Shown here: positions 1 to 7,525 of the stretch, piece by piece | How the letters are laid out: every line of letters starts with the position of its first letter | Position numbering within the stretch: the stretch's first letter is position 1 | DNA from: a virus | Reading direction: 5' to 3' (one strand) | IMG/VR virus record: IMGVR_UViG_3300023202_000247 | Coordinates: 62,001 to 126,000 of that record | DNA: 64,000 bases | Translations under genes and position numbers: made by a program | The notes under the pieces: generated by a model | Told to the model about the DNA's origin: nothing | Seen by the model: only the letters and a program-made list of their open reading frames with translations | Database searches by the model: none

Positions 1-1
1 G

Positions 2-169
2 AAGTGTGATGACGAAGATATCTTCAAGCGCATGATCACTACGCTTTGGAGTGGAAGCTTCGTTGCTGCTTGCGCTCCCGTTGTTGACGACGGAACTGGT
101 GTTGCAGTTGAGCTGAGAATTGATAGTGGACAAACACACGTCCAGCTTGATCAAAAGCTTGTTTCGTAG
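2..169 (+). CDS. C-terminal end of an unidentified protein (partial)
   Basis: An open frame enters from the left edge and stops at a TAG at 167-169, giving 55 residues. The readable end contains a mixed stretch (ITTLWSGSFVAACAPVVDDG) and no motif I recognise. The next small gene overlaps its tail by about 50 nt in another frame, typical of the packing here. Its true length and function lie outside the window. Confidence 0.5.
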   Translation, partial: KCDDEDIFKRMITTLWSGSFVAACAPVVDDGTGVAVELRIDSGQTHVQLDQKLVS

Positions 170-314
170 CTGGTGGCCTGCGTATGTTACTGGAGGAGGT
201 GTCATTCTGTATGTAAAGATACTTACAGGTGGCACCTTCTTCGTAACATTAGCAATGCTTGCAGCATTTACATTACTAATAATAGCAGTAGCAATATATG
301 ACATACGCAAGTAA
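120..314 (+). CDS. Small two-helix membrane protein
   Basis: This 64-residue product starts at a TTG (120-122); no in-frame ATG gives a better start. After a short polar N-terminus it has two hydrophobic stretches, around residues 18-34 and 38-60, ending in YDIRK. This suggests a small inner-membrane hairpin protein. It overlaps the upstream partial gene and shares 17 nt with the helicase gene. Function unknown. Confidence 0.5.
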   Translation: MIVDKHTSSLIKSLFRSWWPAYVTGGGVILYVKILTGGTFFVTLAMLAAFTLLIIAVAIYDIRK

Positions 315-1827
315 GCTGCCCATGCAGGGTAAGTTCAAGCGCAAGAGAAAGCCCAAGCCATTCAAGAAAGCAGAGCGTGACAATTTAACTTGGAGTGATC
401 ATCAAGAGGCAATCTTCGATGAGGTTGTTGATGGTGACGAACACATCGTGGTTCTGGCCGGTCCCGGAGCTGGCAAAACCGCAACCATCGTGGAGGCACA
501 ACATCGCTTGCCCGCACACATGCGTGACAGTATGCTTTTCACCGCCTTCAACGCCTCCGTTGCTGCAAAGTTGGGCAAGAAAATTCCTGCTGATTGTAAA
601 ACTCATCATGCGGTGGGGTTTGCGTGTGTCAAAAGACACTGGGGTTCGACGTATAACATCGGAGGTTACGGTACCGTTGATGCTTACAACGATGCATTGA
701 AGCAGCTTGCGGCCAAACATGTGGGCGAAAAGAATCCAAAGCTGATTGAGAATCTAATCAGGGCTTTGGATCTTTGCAAGGTTCAGTTGGCTGAAGACTT
801 TGACGAGATTGACGATGTAATCATTCGTCATGGCATCCCACTCTGCGATATGAACTCCAAGTCTTTTGCAGAGGTTGTGCTTTCTATGATGGAACGCACT
901 CGAGAAAGTCCTCTCACTCGCAAGGGTAAGAACGTAATCAGCTTCACGGATATGATTTGGCTTCCGTATGTACACGGATGGCAACCAAAGAAGTATGACT
1001 ACGTGTTCGTGGACGAGGCTCAAGACTTGTCCGAGTGTCGTACCAACTTGCTCATGAAGTCTCTCAATCATGGTGGACGTATGCTTGCAGCGGGAGACAT
1101 ACATCAAGCAATATACAGCTTTGCCGGAGCATCAGTAGATTCGCTCAACGGTTTGATTCGGACTCTCGAGGCACGTTCCTTGCCATTGTCCATCTCGTAT
1201 CGTTGCGCTGTCAATATCGTTGAGCATGCAAAGCGCATCAATCCTACAATTGAGGCAGCGCCAGGTGCAATTGATGGTATCGTTGAAACATTCGAAGGTG
1301 AAGACATTCTAGATAAAGTAAAGTCTGGTGATGCCATTCTTTCGCGTAGCAACTACCCTCTAGTTCGTCTGTGCTTTCAGTTGATTCGCAAGGGTTTCAA
1401 AGCGAATATTCAAGGCCGAGACATCGGCAATCGTTTGCTTTGGCGTATCGAATGTTGGGAACCGTCCAATGTGAATGAATTGTTTCGTATCATTCAAAAT
1501 TGGCGGGATGGAATGGTTGATTACCTGGAATCCTTGAACATTGATACGTCGGGTGTATTCGATGAAGCTAATTGTATCGAGGAATTCGCAAGTAACTGTG
1601 ATACGTTGACAGAGGTGCGTGAGCGCATCAAAGAGTTTTTCAGTGATGATGATGCTCAAGTCAAACTCAGCAGCGTGCACAAGGCCAAGGGTTTGGAATG
1701 GGATAGCGTCATCATGTTGGGAAAGACTTTCAAACCCGACCGTGGGCTCGAAGAGTTAAACATCGAGTATGTGGCAATCACACGTGCCAAGCGTGAGTTG
1801 AAAATTGCAGAAGGGAAGCTACCGTGA
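298..1827 (+). CDS. Superfamily 1 (UvrD/Rep-like) DNA helicase
   Basis: A 509-residue ATP-dependent helicase. After a basic N-terminal tail come Walker A (AGPGAGKT, about residues 54-61), a DEAQ Walker B (239-242), a motif with SVHKAKGLEWDSV near 457-470, and motif VI EYVAITRAKREL near 490-500. This motif order is that of UvrD/Rep/PcrA-type SF1A helicases, but the protein is shorter than cellular UvrD (about 720 aa), so insert subdomains are reduced. It would unwind duplex DNA during phage replication, recombination or repair. The ATG at 298 overlaps the preceding gene; an in-frame ATG at 322 is an alternative. The stop overlaps the next GTG start (GTGA). Confidence 0.93.
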   Translation: MTYASKLPMQGKFKRKRKPKPFKKAERDNLTWSDHQEAIFDEVVDGDEHIVVLAGPGAGKTATIVEAQHRLPAHMRDSMLFTAFNASVAAKLGKKIPADCKTHHAVGFACVKRHWGSTYNIGGYGTVDAYNDALKQLAAKHVGEKNPKLIENLIRALDLCKVQLAEDFDEIDDVIIRHGIPLCDMNSKSFAEVVLSMMERTRESPLTRKGKNVISFTDMIWLPYVHGWQPKKYDYVFVDEAQDLSECRTNLLMKSLNHGGRMLAAGDIHQAIYSFAGASVDSLNGLIRTLEARSLPLSISYRCAVNIVEHAKRINPTIEAAPGAIDGIVETFEGEDILDKVKSGDAILSRSNYPLVRLCFQLIRKGFKANIQGRDIGNRLLWRIECWEPSNVNELFRIIQNWRDGMVDYLESLNIDTSGVFDEANCIEEFASNCDTLTEVRERIKEFFSDDDAQVKLSSVHKAKGLEWDSVIMLGKTFKPDRGLEELNIEYVAITRAKRELKIAEGKLP

Positions 1828-2003
1828 AAGATTTTGAAAAAATTATGTTGTTCATTGGAATAGCATGTGTGCTTATGGTACTTGGACTCTTGTTCTTTTT
1901 GCCAACCGATATGTGGACGGGTGCAAGGGGAATAGGAGCGTCGCTCACATTCATTATAAGCATTCCGCTTGTGATGGTTTCACTCGGCAGGAATTTTTTG
2001 TGA
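1824..2003 (+). CDS. Small membrane protein, 59 aa
   Basis: The GTG start at 1824 overlaps the helicase TGA, and the TGA at 2001 overlaps the next GTG, so the gene is coupled at both ends. The product has two hydrophobic segments (about residues 8-26 and 37-53) separated by a short polar loop containing TDMWTGARG. Probably an inner-membrane hairpin protein of unknown function. Confidence 0.6.
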   Translation: MKDFEKIMLFIGIACVLMVLGLLFFLPTDMWTGARGIGASLTFIISIPLVMVSLGRNFL

Positions 2004-2518
2004 AAAAATTCTATCGTAAGTGTCATGATTATTCATTGATGATCATCGACATGCAGCGAGATTTTCTAACATACTGTGGAAGCTCGTTACCCTCAGTTTC
2101 TTCGATGGTTCCTCCAATTCGAAGACTTATTCGCTCTGCAAAGCGCCGAAACAATTTTGTCGTTACCGTAGAGATTCCCGGTGAGGGACCGACCATTGAA
2201 AAGATAAGAGAGCTGACGATAGGTTATGGGCGACACATTCGCACGATAAAAATGAATCAGTCTGTTAGTTATCAGCCTATTCGCTTGCTGAAAAAAGCTG
2301 GCGGAAACTTTGAAAATATCGTTCTTTGCGGAGTCAATACTGACATGTGTGTTATCGACTCTGCATTTACTTTGGCAGGCTTTGGTTGCAAGGTATTAAT
2401 TCCGAGATCAGCAACCGGAATGCATTTACATGCAACTGCTAAGTATTCGGTACGTATGCGGGATAGATTTTTAAGGCATGAATTCAGTCATCCTAATATA
2501 GAGGTTATATGGGACTAA
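2000..2518 (+). CDS. Isochorismatase/nicotinamidase-family cysteine hydrolase
   Basis: A 172-residue cysteine hydrolase of the isochorismatase superfamily, which includes nicotinamidases. The expected triad is visible: Asp17 in MIIDMQRDF, Lys84 in RTIKMNQS and Cys117 in GVNTDMCVIDSA; the nucleophile region has the family's G-[VT]-x-T-[DN]-x-C form. The GTG at 2000 is chosen because it overlaps the upstream stop and puts the first catalytic Asp at its usual position; the open frame extends to 1865 but that part overlaps the membrane protein. Substrate is not determined. Nicotinamidase activity would fit other NAD/ADP-ribose-related genes here, but that is inference. Confidence 0.82.
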   Translation: MKKFYRKCHDYSLMIIDMQRDFLTYCGSSLPSVSSMVPPIRRLIRSAKRRNNFVVTVEIPGEGPTIEKIRELTIGYGRHIRTIKMNQSVSYQPIRLLKKAGGNFENIVLCGVNTDMCVIDSAFTLAGFGCKVLIPRSATGMHLHATAKYSVRMRDRFLRHEFSHPNIEVIWD

Positions 2519-3015
2519 AAACTTGCAAAGCTTGTACCAAACCGGCTACTCGCGGTGTCTATTGTGACTTTCATAGAAAACAAGCAAATGATGCACGTGA
2601 TGAATTGGCTAAGAGACGCAAAGAGGCTGGTCTTTGTGTAAAGTGTGGTAAGGAGACTGATGAGAATAGCTTTGCTTATTGTACTAAACACATGCTGGCC
2701 AATCAGAAAAGACGGCGACTCAGTGATGTAAAGCTGAGTGGTGGTATTCGTACCATTCTTAATAAGGATAGGGTTGACAAAGAGGATTTGATCCTTATAA
2801 AGAAGAAACTGTCTGATGTTCTAACCGCTTCAGACTTTCAGTCTCGAATCGACGATACTGAACGAAAGGTACTGAACCTTCGTATCCTATCGGATAAGTC
2901 ACTCCGAAAAGCTGGGAATGAACTTGGCTTGACCTATGAATGGGTTCGCCAAATTGAGACCAAGGTAGCTAATAAGGTCAAAGATTACATAGATAAGAAA
3001 GAGGTAGAGCTATGA
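2509..3015 (+). CDS. Zinc-finger protein with sigma-70 region-4-like HTH
   Basis: 168 residues. The N-terminal third has two Cys/His clusters (CKACTKPATRGVYCDFH and CVKCGKE...YCTKH) that look like zinc knuckles. The C-terminus (about 115-160) reads like sigma-70 region 4: an ERKVLNLR helix followed by LRKAGNELGLTYEWVRQIE, the usual -35-binding helix-turn-helix. No region 2 is present, so it is not a complete sigma factor; it may direct or block host RNA polymerase at -35 elements. The gene at 11132 has the same architecture. Confidence 0.72.
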   Translation: MGLKTCKACTKPATRGVYCDFHRKQANDARDELAKRRKEAGLCVKCGKETDENSFAYCTKHMLANQKRRRLSDVKLSGGIRTILNKDRVDKEDLILIKKKLSDVLTASDFQSRIDDTERKVLNLRILSDKSLRKAGNELGLTYEWVRQIETKVANKVKDYIDKKEVEL

Positions 3016-3245
3016 GTAGTGATCTAAAAGATGATGTCAGAGATGAACTAGAGAACTGTATCAGGACTCCAGATGTTGAGGGTTTGATCGATTCCCTTGA
3101 CAATCTAAAGGGGAGTTATGCTGTCCAATACATTCTCAGTGTAATGGAAGAGAATGACTTCGACATTTCTCTAGTACTGGATCTCTTGAAAAATACACGA
3201 GATTCTGATGATGAAGAGGATGAAGGTGGGGAAAATAAAGAATAA
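3012..3245 (+). CDS. Small acidic protein
   Basis: 77 residues, overlapping the previous stop (ATGA). It is strongly acidic, ending in a DSDDEEDEGGE run, with helices in the middle. Such acidic phage proteins often bind host proteins or mimic DNA, but nothing specific is visible. It is the last gene before a promoter-bearing gap. Confidence 0.65.
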   Translation: MSSDLKDDVRDELENCIRTPDVEGLIDSLDNLKGSYAVQYILSVMEENDFDISLVLDLLKNTRDSDDEEDEGGENKE

Positions 3246-3248
3246 GGG

Positions 3249-3276
3249 TTGACAAACCATTTGAACTGATTAAATT
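3249..3276 (+). promoter_or_regulatory. Promoter, TTGACA-N16-TAAATT
   Basis: A perfect -35 hexamer at 3249-3254 and TAAATT at 3271-3276 with 16-bp spacing. It matches the recurring phage promoter pattern of this window (TTGACA-N15-TTARAYT). A second copy lies 85 bp downstream. Confidence 0.6.
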
Positions 3277-3333
3277 GTGAATCATGAAGGACGATGGGTT
3301 GGTATCAAAATCAATCATCTTCCAAAAAAAACC

Positions 3334-3361
3334 TTGACAAACCAAAACAACGACTTAAACT
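3334..3361 (+). promoter_or_regulatory. Promoter, TTGACA-N16-TAAACT
   Basis: TTGACA at 3334-3339 and TAAACT at 3356-3361, followed by a leader of about 50 nt and an AGAAGATC-type ribosome site before the ATG at 3416. It presumably drives the GC-rich gene 3416-3736, whose transcript ends at a strong terminator. Confidence 0.65.
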
Positions 3362-3415
3362 ACAAGGCATCTAACGACAACAACCAGTTGTCTAACAAAA
3401 GGGAATAAGAAGATC

Positions 3416-3736
3416 ATGTCAAAGCCCAAGAGTTTGAAGCAGTACGAGCGTCGTTTCCGTCAGTTTTCCTCGCAGGACCGTGCATATTGCACGTCGTCGG
3501 AGATGAGGGAGGCCATCGGTGAAGTGCTCGCGAAGGAGTGCGCCGACGGTGGCAGTACCACGTCCGAGGCGGTGGCGAAGCAGCTGTGGCGCAGTAAGCG
3601 CTTCCGTCAGTCGAAGGAGCAGATGTTGCTGCTCCAGGTGCGCGAAGCCATCAAGAACTGTGAGGTTCCCGGCTTCGTTCCCGTCCGCCGCGTCGGTGTG
3701 GTCTCGCTCGAGACCGCCGAGGCGATGTCCGACTGA
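3416..3736 (+). CDS. GC-rich basic protein of unknown function
   Basis: 106 residues, rich in Arg/Lys and Gln in the first half (KQYERRFRQFSSQDRAYC), with no known domain. The body is much richer in G+C than its neighbours, with third positions mostly G or C, and it has its own promoters and a strong terminator. That suggests a recently acquired, independently transcribed unit. The frame is open on several strands because of base composition; the + frame is preferred for its signals and spacing. Confidence 0.6.
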   Translation: MSKPKSLKQYERRFRQFSSQDRAYCTSSEMREAIGEVLAKECADGGSTTSEAVAKQLWRSKRFRQSKEQMLLLQVREAIKNCEVPGFVPVRRVGVVSLETAEAMSD

Positions 3737-3750
3737 GCCCCAACGCTCGT

Positions 3751-3800
3751 AGCCAAACGCGCCCCGCATTGCATCACGCAATGCGGGGCGCTGGCTATTT
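3751..3800 (+). terminator. Rho-independent terminator
   Basis: A perfect 14-bp GC-rich stem (3759-3772 with 3778-3791) and 5-nt loop, extended by AGCCA/TGGCT flanks and followed by ATTT. It ends the GC-rich single-gene transcript. Confidence 0.85.
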
Positions 3801-3824
3801 GGGGCATGTGTGCTATGTTGCGGC

Positions 3825-3929
3825 ATGAGTGACATCATGTTGACTGACGAGCAAAAAGAAACTATTCTCAATTATATATTCTCGCCATGTGAGAATGTTG
3901 TCGCGACGAAAGCAATATTCATTCGATAA
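3825..3929 (+). CDS. Short ORF, 34 aa
   Basis: ATG at 3825 to TAA at 3929, just after the terminator. The peptide begins MSDIMLTDEQKETIL and has ordinary phage-like composition but no recognisable motif. It could be a small phage gene or the start of a gene that shifted frame into the overlapping ORF 3895-3987. Confidence 0.35.
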   Translation: MSDIMLTDEQKETILNYIFSPCENVVATKAIFIR

Positions 3930-3987
3930 CTTTCTCATCGAGCTGAAGCGTAAAAACGATTTTTTGAAAGAAAAGCTGAAGCAATGA
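3895..3987 (+). CDS. Short basic ORF, 30 aa
   Basis: ATG at 3895, stop overlapping the next ATG at 3984. The peptide is Lys/Arg-rich (ELKRKNDFLKEKLKQ), helical and in the same direction. The overlap with its neighbour suggests translational coupling, but its size makes it uncertain. Together with the preceding ORF it may be one frameshifted gene. Confidence 0.3.
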   Translation: MLSRRKQYSFDNFLIELKRKNDFLKEKLKQ

Positions 3988-4208
3988 ATAAGAGATGTGA
4001 AAATGAATCCGAGTTGCGCCGTCGGCTGTGGAAACTAATCCTGTCGTGGCGTAAGAATGAGGATGTATTGCGAGAGTCCGCGGGTCACACCCGGGCCGAT
4101 GGCACGACCGTGCTGGAAAAGATAGTACGGGTACGCAGTCATGCCAAGGCGGACATGATCAGCAAGTGTGCAGACCAAATCGAAGAGTTATTAGAAGGTG
4201 ACCGATGA
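3984..4208 (+). CDS. Hypothetical protein, 74 aa
   Basis: A charged, probably all-helical 74-residue protein with no recognised domain. Just after its stop, a short repeat (CGATGAACAGGT twice at 4203-4229) duplicates the stop/start region before the next gene. Function unknown. Confidence 0.55.
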   Translation: MNKRCENESELRRRLWKLILSWRKNEDVLRESAGHTRADGTTVLEKIVRVRSHAKADMISKCADQIEELLEGDR

Positions 4209-4232
4209 ACAGGTTATCGATGAACAGGTAAA

Positions 4233-4667
4233 ATGAAATGTAATAAAGCAGATCATCGTATGTTTCAGAATAATGACACTTGTTATAAATGTAAGCAGTT
4301 GGAAGAAAACAAGGTCATTTATTCTATTTATACATATAACTATGATCCTAAAACGGATATTAAAAAGCTTGAGATCAGCAATGGCTTTTTCTTTGATGAG
4401 GCTAAAGCTGTTGAGTTAATAGAAACGGCTGGTGAAATTGACTTGTTCGAGTATCACACCAACTATGCCGTTATCATCAGAGAATATGAGGGCGACTATA
4501 GTAAGTTAATGAGCGATGTGGTTGGCGTGTGGGCCGCTCATCAAAACTATAGTGATGACGAGGTTGTTAGTGACCATCCTTTTCTCGGTCCAGGTCCGTT
4601 CAAGGCTATGAGGCTGGATGAAAAAGAGTGGCCACAGTTTTTCAAGAATTTGATTTGGTGCAATTGA
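4233..4667 (+). CDS. Hypothetical protein with N-terminal Cys/His cluster
   Basis: 144 residues. The first 22 contain a possible zinc knuckle (CNKADH...CYKC). The rest is acidic and aromatic-rich (FEYHTNYAVIIREYEGDY) and may form a small alpha/beta domain. No homologue recognised. It sits in a run of tightly spaced genes. Confidence 0.65.
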   Translation: MKCNKADHRMFQNNDTCYKCKQLEENKVIYSIYTYNYDPKTDIKKLEISNGFFFDEAKAVELIETAGEIDLFEYHTNYAVIIREYEGDYSKLMSDVVGVWAAHQNYSDDEVVSDHPFLGPGPFKAMRLDEKEWPQFFKNLIWCN

Positions 4668-4669
4668 GA

Positions 4670-5098
4670 ATGTTGAGAGATTATCACAGCTTTGATATGT
4701 TGGTACAGTGGCTACCATTTATCGTAGGACCAATTGTAGAGTTGTTCTTTCCAAAGTACCACACTCACATTTGGACGTTTATATTCGGATGGGTTGCTGT
4801 ATATGGTGTTCGTAACTTTGTTATGAAGCCTGTTTGGAGATGGCTTAATAACAAAACCGGAGTACCACCCCATCTAACCGTTTCATATCCCAAAAAGCTA
4901 CCGGTTGGAAACATGGCTACTTGTGCTACCTGGGAAGGCAAGGACGGCGGCATTGATGAAAATGATAAGATGCTTTACGTTTCATATCATGCACGCATTT
5001 TTACATCGAACTTGACCAGTAAATCAACCGTAGGTTTGGTTATGAAGTGGCTTGATGCATTGGAAAATGGTTGCGCCAAACTATCTGAGAAGCGATGA
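4670..5098 (+). CDS. Membrane-anchored hypothetical protein
   Basis: 142 residues from the ATG at 4670, directly after the previous stop; the frame is open upstream but overlaps the previous gene. Two hydrophobic helices (about residues 12-28 and 33-52) are followed by a soluble domain of about 85 residues with several aromatic residues. Likely an inner-membrane protein with a cytoplasmic C-terminal domain. Function unknown. Confidence 0.6.
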   Translation: MLRDYHSFDMLVQWLPFIVGPIVELFFPKYHTHIWTFIFGWVAVYGVRNFVMKPVWRWLNNKTGVPPHLTVSYPKKLPVGNMATCATWEGKDGGIDENDKMLYVSYHARIFTSNLTSKSTVGLVMKWLDALENGCAKLSEKR

Positions 5099-5910
5099 GA
5101 CCAGTAATTTTACCACGCAAAGACCTTGATTGGGAAGACGAAGCAGAAGCTGCGGCAAAGTATTTCAACATACTTTATTACCGTCCACAAGTAATCCAAG
5201 ATAACTTGGTTATTGCTCGTTTCTCAGCTGTACCATTCTACAGAGAACAAGCTCTCGAGTATGAATATGTAGGTGCGCGTATGATTAACTCGTACGCTGA
5301 GCATCTATACATTGCAGACTTGCGCGAGTGGTATGCAGACTTGATGGAGTTTACTCCGAAGACGTGGACACAGCTTCATACGATTCCCGATGAAGGACCA
5401 TTCGTTCTCAAAGGGATCACGAATAGCAAAAAGTTTCTGTGGAAGACTCATATGTTTGCGCAGAATAAACAGGAAGCTATTCAGGTTCATTCACGTTTGA
5501 CGCAAGATTCGATGATTGCGTATCAAGATATCGTCATACGTGAGTATGTGCCTTTACATACATACATGACTGGATTGCAAGGCATGCCGGTCACCAAAGA
5601 GTTTCGGTTTTTCTTTTACAAGGGAAACCTTTTGAGCGGCGGATACTATTGGTCCAGTCACATGTACGACTTGGAGGATGCTGGTATCAAGCCTGACATT
5701 GTTGAGGTTCCACTTCCTTGGTTGATGGAGATTGCGCGCATAGTTGCAAAAAAAGCGACGTTCTTCGTGTTGGACGTTGCGCAAACCGAAAGTGGTGAAT
5801 GGATTTTGATCGAGGTTAATGACGGACAGCAATCCGGTTTGTCCGAGAATGACCCCGATGTTTTGTATAGAAATCTGAAAAAGTTCTTGCAGGAAGACGG
5901 ACACGTATGA
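5095..5910 (+). CDS. ATP-grasp-type protein (DUF4343-like)
   Basis: 271 residues. The C-terminal half resembles ATP-grasp enzymes: FVLKGITNSKKF as the phosphate-loop lysine strand, KEFRFFFYKGNLLSGGYYW, and WILIEVNDGQQSGL with the Mg-binding Glu-x-Asn near residues 240-250. The last pattern recurs in the DUF4343/ATP-grasp proteins of phages and bacteria. Such enzymes form amide or thioester bonds via an acyl-phosphate; the substrate is unknown. The start overlaps the previous stop and the stop overlaps the DUF262 gene, indicating one operon. Confidence 0.75.
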   Translation: MRPVILPRKDLDWEDEAEAAAKYFNILYYRPQVIQDNLVIARFSAVPFYREQALEYEYVGARMINSYAEHLYIADLREWYADLMEFTPKTWTQLHTIPDEGPFVLKGITNSKKFLWKTHMFAQNKQEAIQVHSRLTQDSMIAYQDIVIREYVPLHTYMTGLQGMPVTKEFRFFFYKGNLLSGGYYWSSHMYDLEDAGIKPDIVEVPLPWLMEIARIVAKKATFFVLDVAQTESGEWILIEVNDGQQSGLSENDPDVLYRNLKKFLQEDGHV

Positions 5911-6443
5911 TAACCTTGAAAAGCCCACCAAAGTTTCGAGACATTCCACCATTCATTCCATTCACTGGTTACACCGTAGATGTTACTTGGCAACATTTGC
6001 AAGAGTGGCTTGATGATGAAGAGAATAAGAATCTTGAACCTGACTTTCAAAGGGGACACGTTTGGACCGATGAAAAGCGTCAAGCGTATATTGAATTCTG
6101 TCTTCGTGGGGGAAATTCTGCAAACGATATCTATTGGAATTGTGAGAACTATGGTCGAGGAGGACAAGGAGAGCTAGTCCTAGTAGACGGAAAGCAACGT
6201 CTAACATCTGTTCTCATGTTTCTACAAGATAAAATAGCTGTTTTTGGTAAGCATCGTTACAGTGACTTTGTCGATCGTTTGGGCACTGGTACTAGACTAC
6301 ATATCAATATCAACAGCTTGAAGACACGAGCAGAAATTCTTCAGTGGTATCTTGATCTCAACACTGGTGGAGTTGTTCATACCAATGAAGAGATTGAAAA
6401 AGTTCGTCGCATGTTGAAAAAGGAGTTGAGTTCCAATGCATAA
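5907..6443 (+). CDS. DUF262 (ParB/GmrS-fold) protein
   Basis: 178 residues with the DUF262 signature: PDFQRGHVWTDEKRQAYIEF (about 45-65), then LVDGKQRLTSVLMFL (about 93-107) and a late LDLNTGGVVHT. DUF262 is the N-terminal nucleotide-binding/ParB-like half of GmrSD-type restriction proteins; here it stands alone without the C-terminal DUF1524 nuclease. Phage versions of this stand-alone form are common and their role is unclear. Confidence 0.8.
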   Translation: MITLKSPPKFRDIPPFIPFTGYTVDVTWQHLQEWLDDEENKNLEPDFQRGHVWTDEKRQAYIEFCLRGGNSANDIYWNCENYGRGGQGELVLVDGKQRLTSVLMFLQDKIAVFGKHRYSDFVDRLGTGTRLHININSLKTRAEILQWYLDLNTGGVVHTNEEIEKVRRMLKKELSSNA

Positions 6444-6708
6444 AGAAGTAATCAAGTTTGAAAAAGAATGTAAGCGTTTCACTGATGCCGAGAAGACTGT
6501 TGATAATGCTGGCTACAGAGAAAATATCTTTGAATTCTATGTGTACGGTAAGCTTTTGATTTGCAAAGATAAAGAGTTGAATGTGCACCTAGCTAACTTC
6601 AAAAAGGTATTGGGCGATCATGATTTTGACACTCATATGATGACGCAAATCATGAAAAAGCTTGATAAAAATGAAGCTGAGTTTTTCAAATCATTGGCTA
6701 GCAAATGA
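6436..6708 (+). CDS. Hypothetical protein, 90 aa
   Basis: A charged, helical 90-residue protein (begins MHKEVIKFEKECKRF) coupled to both neighbours by short overlaps. No motif recognised. Confidence 0.6.
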   Translation: MHKEVIKFEKECKRFTDAEKTVDNAGYRENIFEFYVYGKLLICKDKELNVHLANFKKVLGDHDFDTHMMTQIMKKLDKNEAEFFKSLASK

Positions 6709-7304
6709 AAATCAAACTCGTTGCAGCAACCAATGGTTATGTTGAAGATGCACAGCAATCTATCATGCTGTGGTATAACAACTATGAAGAATGTGATCTT
6801 GCAGGATCGCTAATCAGTCTGGCATCTCAGCTTGCAGACCTGTATCGCTCGGAGGTTCTGAGAGATACGCATTATGAACCAGGGCTTCCGCCATTCGGAG
6901 AGCGGCCCACAACCGCGAATAGATATTATCCCGGCGGTGATAGACTCTTGTTCGAACCATTTGATCCCAGCGAGTTTGCCGAATACATTCGCAAGCTCCC
7001 ATCACAAACCGTTAATGCGATGGTTATGGAAGACTATGGTTATTGGGATTTTGTTAGCTTTTATAGAGCCCGCAGAATTCCAATGTCCGAAACGCTACTG
7101 GTTACAGAGAACTTCGAGCGTATCATTGCTGCATCGGTTCCCGTCGATGACTCGTTTCTTCCTGAAGAACGAGAGTGTATGCTTCGGTTTGTTAAAGATA
7201 ATCAATATCAAATTGCATGTAATGAGAGTTGGAATCTAGCATCCATTTGTTACGATGAAAAACATATTCCAGTCAACACTCCAGAAAGACTCGGCTTCAA
7301 ATGA
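6705..7304 (+). CDS. Hypothetical protein, 199 aa
   Basis: 199 residues with mixed alpha/beta composition, a Pro/Gly-rich middle (PPFGERPTTANRYYPGGDRL) and an acidic C-terminal half. Start and stop overlap the adjacent genes by 4 nt. No family recognised. Confidence 0.65.
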   Translation: MKIKLVAATNGYVEDAQQSIMLWYNNYEECDLAGSLISLASQLADLYRSEVLRDTHYEPGLPPFGERPTTANRYYPGGDRLLFEPFDPSEFAEYIRKLPSQTVNAMVMEDYGYWDFVSFYRARRIPMSETLLVTENFERIIAASVPVDDSFLPEERECMLRFVKDNQYQIACNESWNLASICYDEKHIPVNTPERLGFK

Positions 7305-7525
7305 AAAATGAAAAGATTAAACTCGGGCTGATCAAGCTGTTTCAGAAAGTTCTTGACAACAAGACTGATGATGTGCTACCATTGTTGAATAGTGTTGCAT
7401 CCGTAAAAGATGTATTGGACTGGTCAGCTCGCACAGTTGGTTACAAAGATGTTGACGAGTATGTAAAAGAACATGGCAAAGATGGTCTGGTTGCGATGTT
7501 GGAGTACAAACTAAAGGGTGAGTGA
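7301..7525 (+). CDS. Hypothetical protein, 74 aa
   Basis: A small helical protein (KIKLGLIKLFQKVLDNKTDD...) whose TGA overlaps the ATG of the TnpB-like gene (TGATG), so the two are probably co-translated. Function unknown. Confidence 0.6.
   Translation: MKNEKIKLGLIKLFQKVLDNKTDDVLPLLNSVASVKDVLDWSARTVGYKDVDEYVKEHGKDGLVAMLEYKLKGE

Noticed and set aside
6814-7239. Long open frames on both strands across 6705-7304
   Set aside because: They are shadows of the 199-aa gene, which has coupled start and stop with its neighbours.
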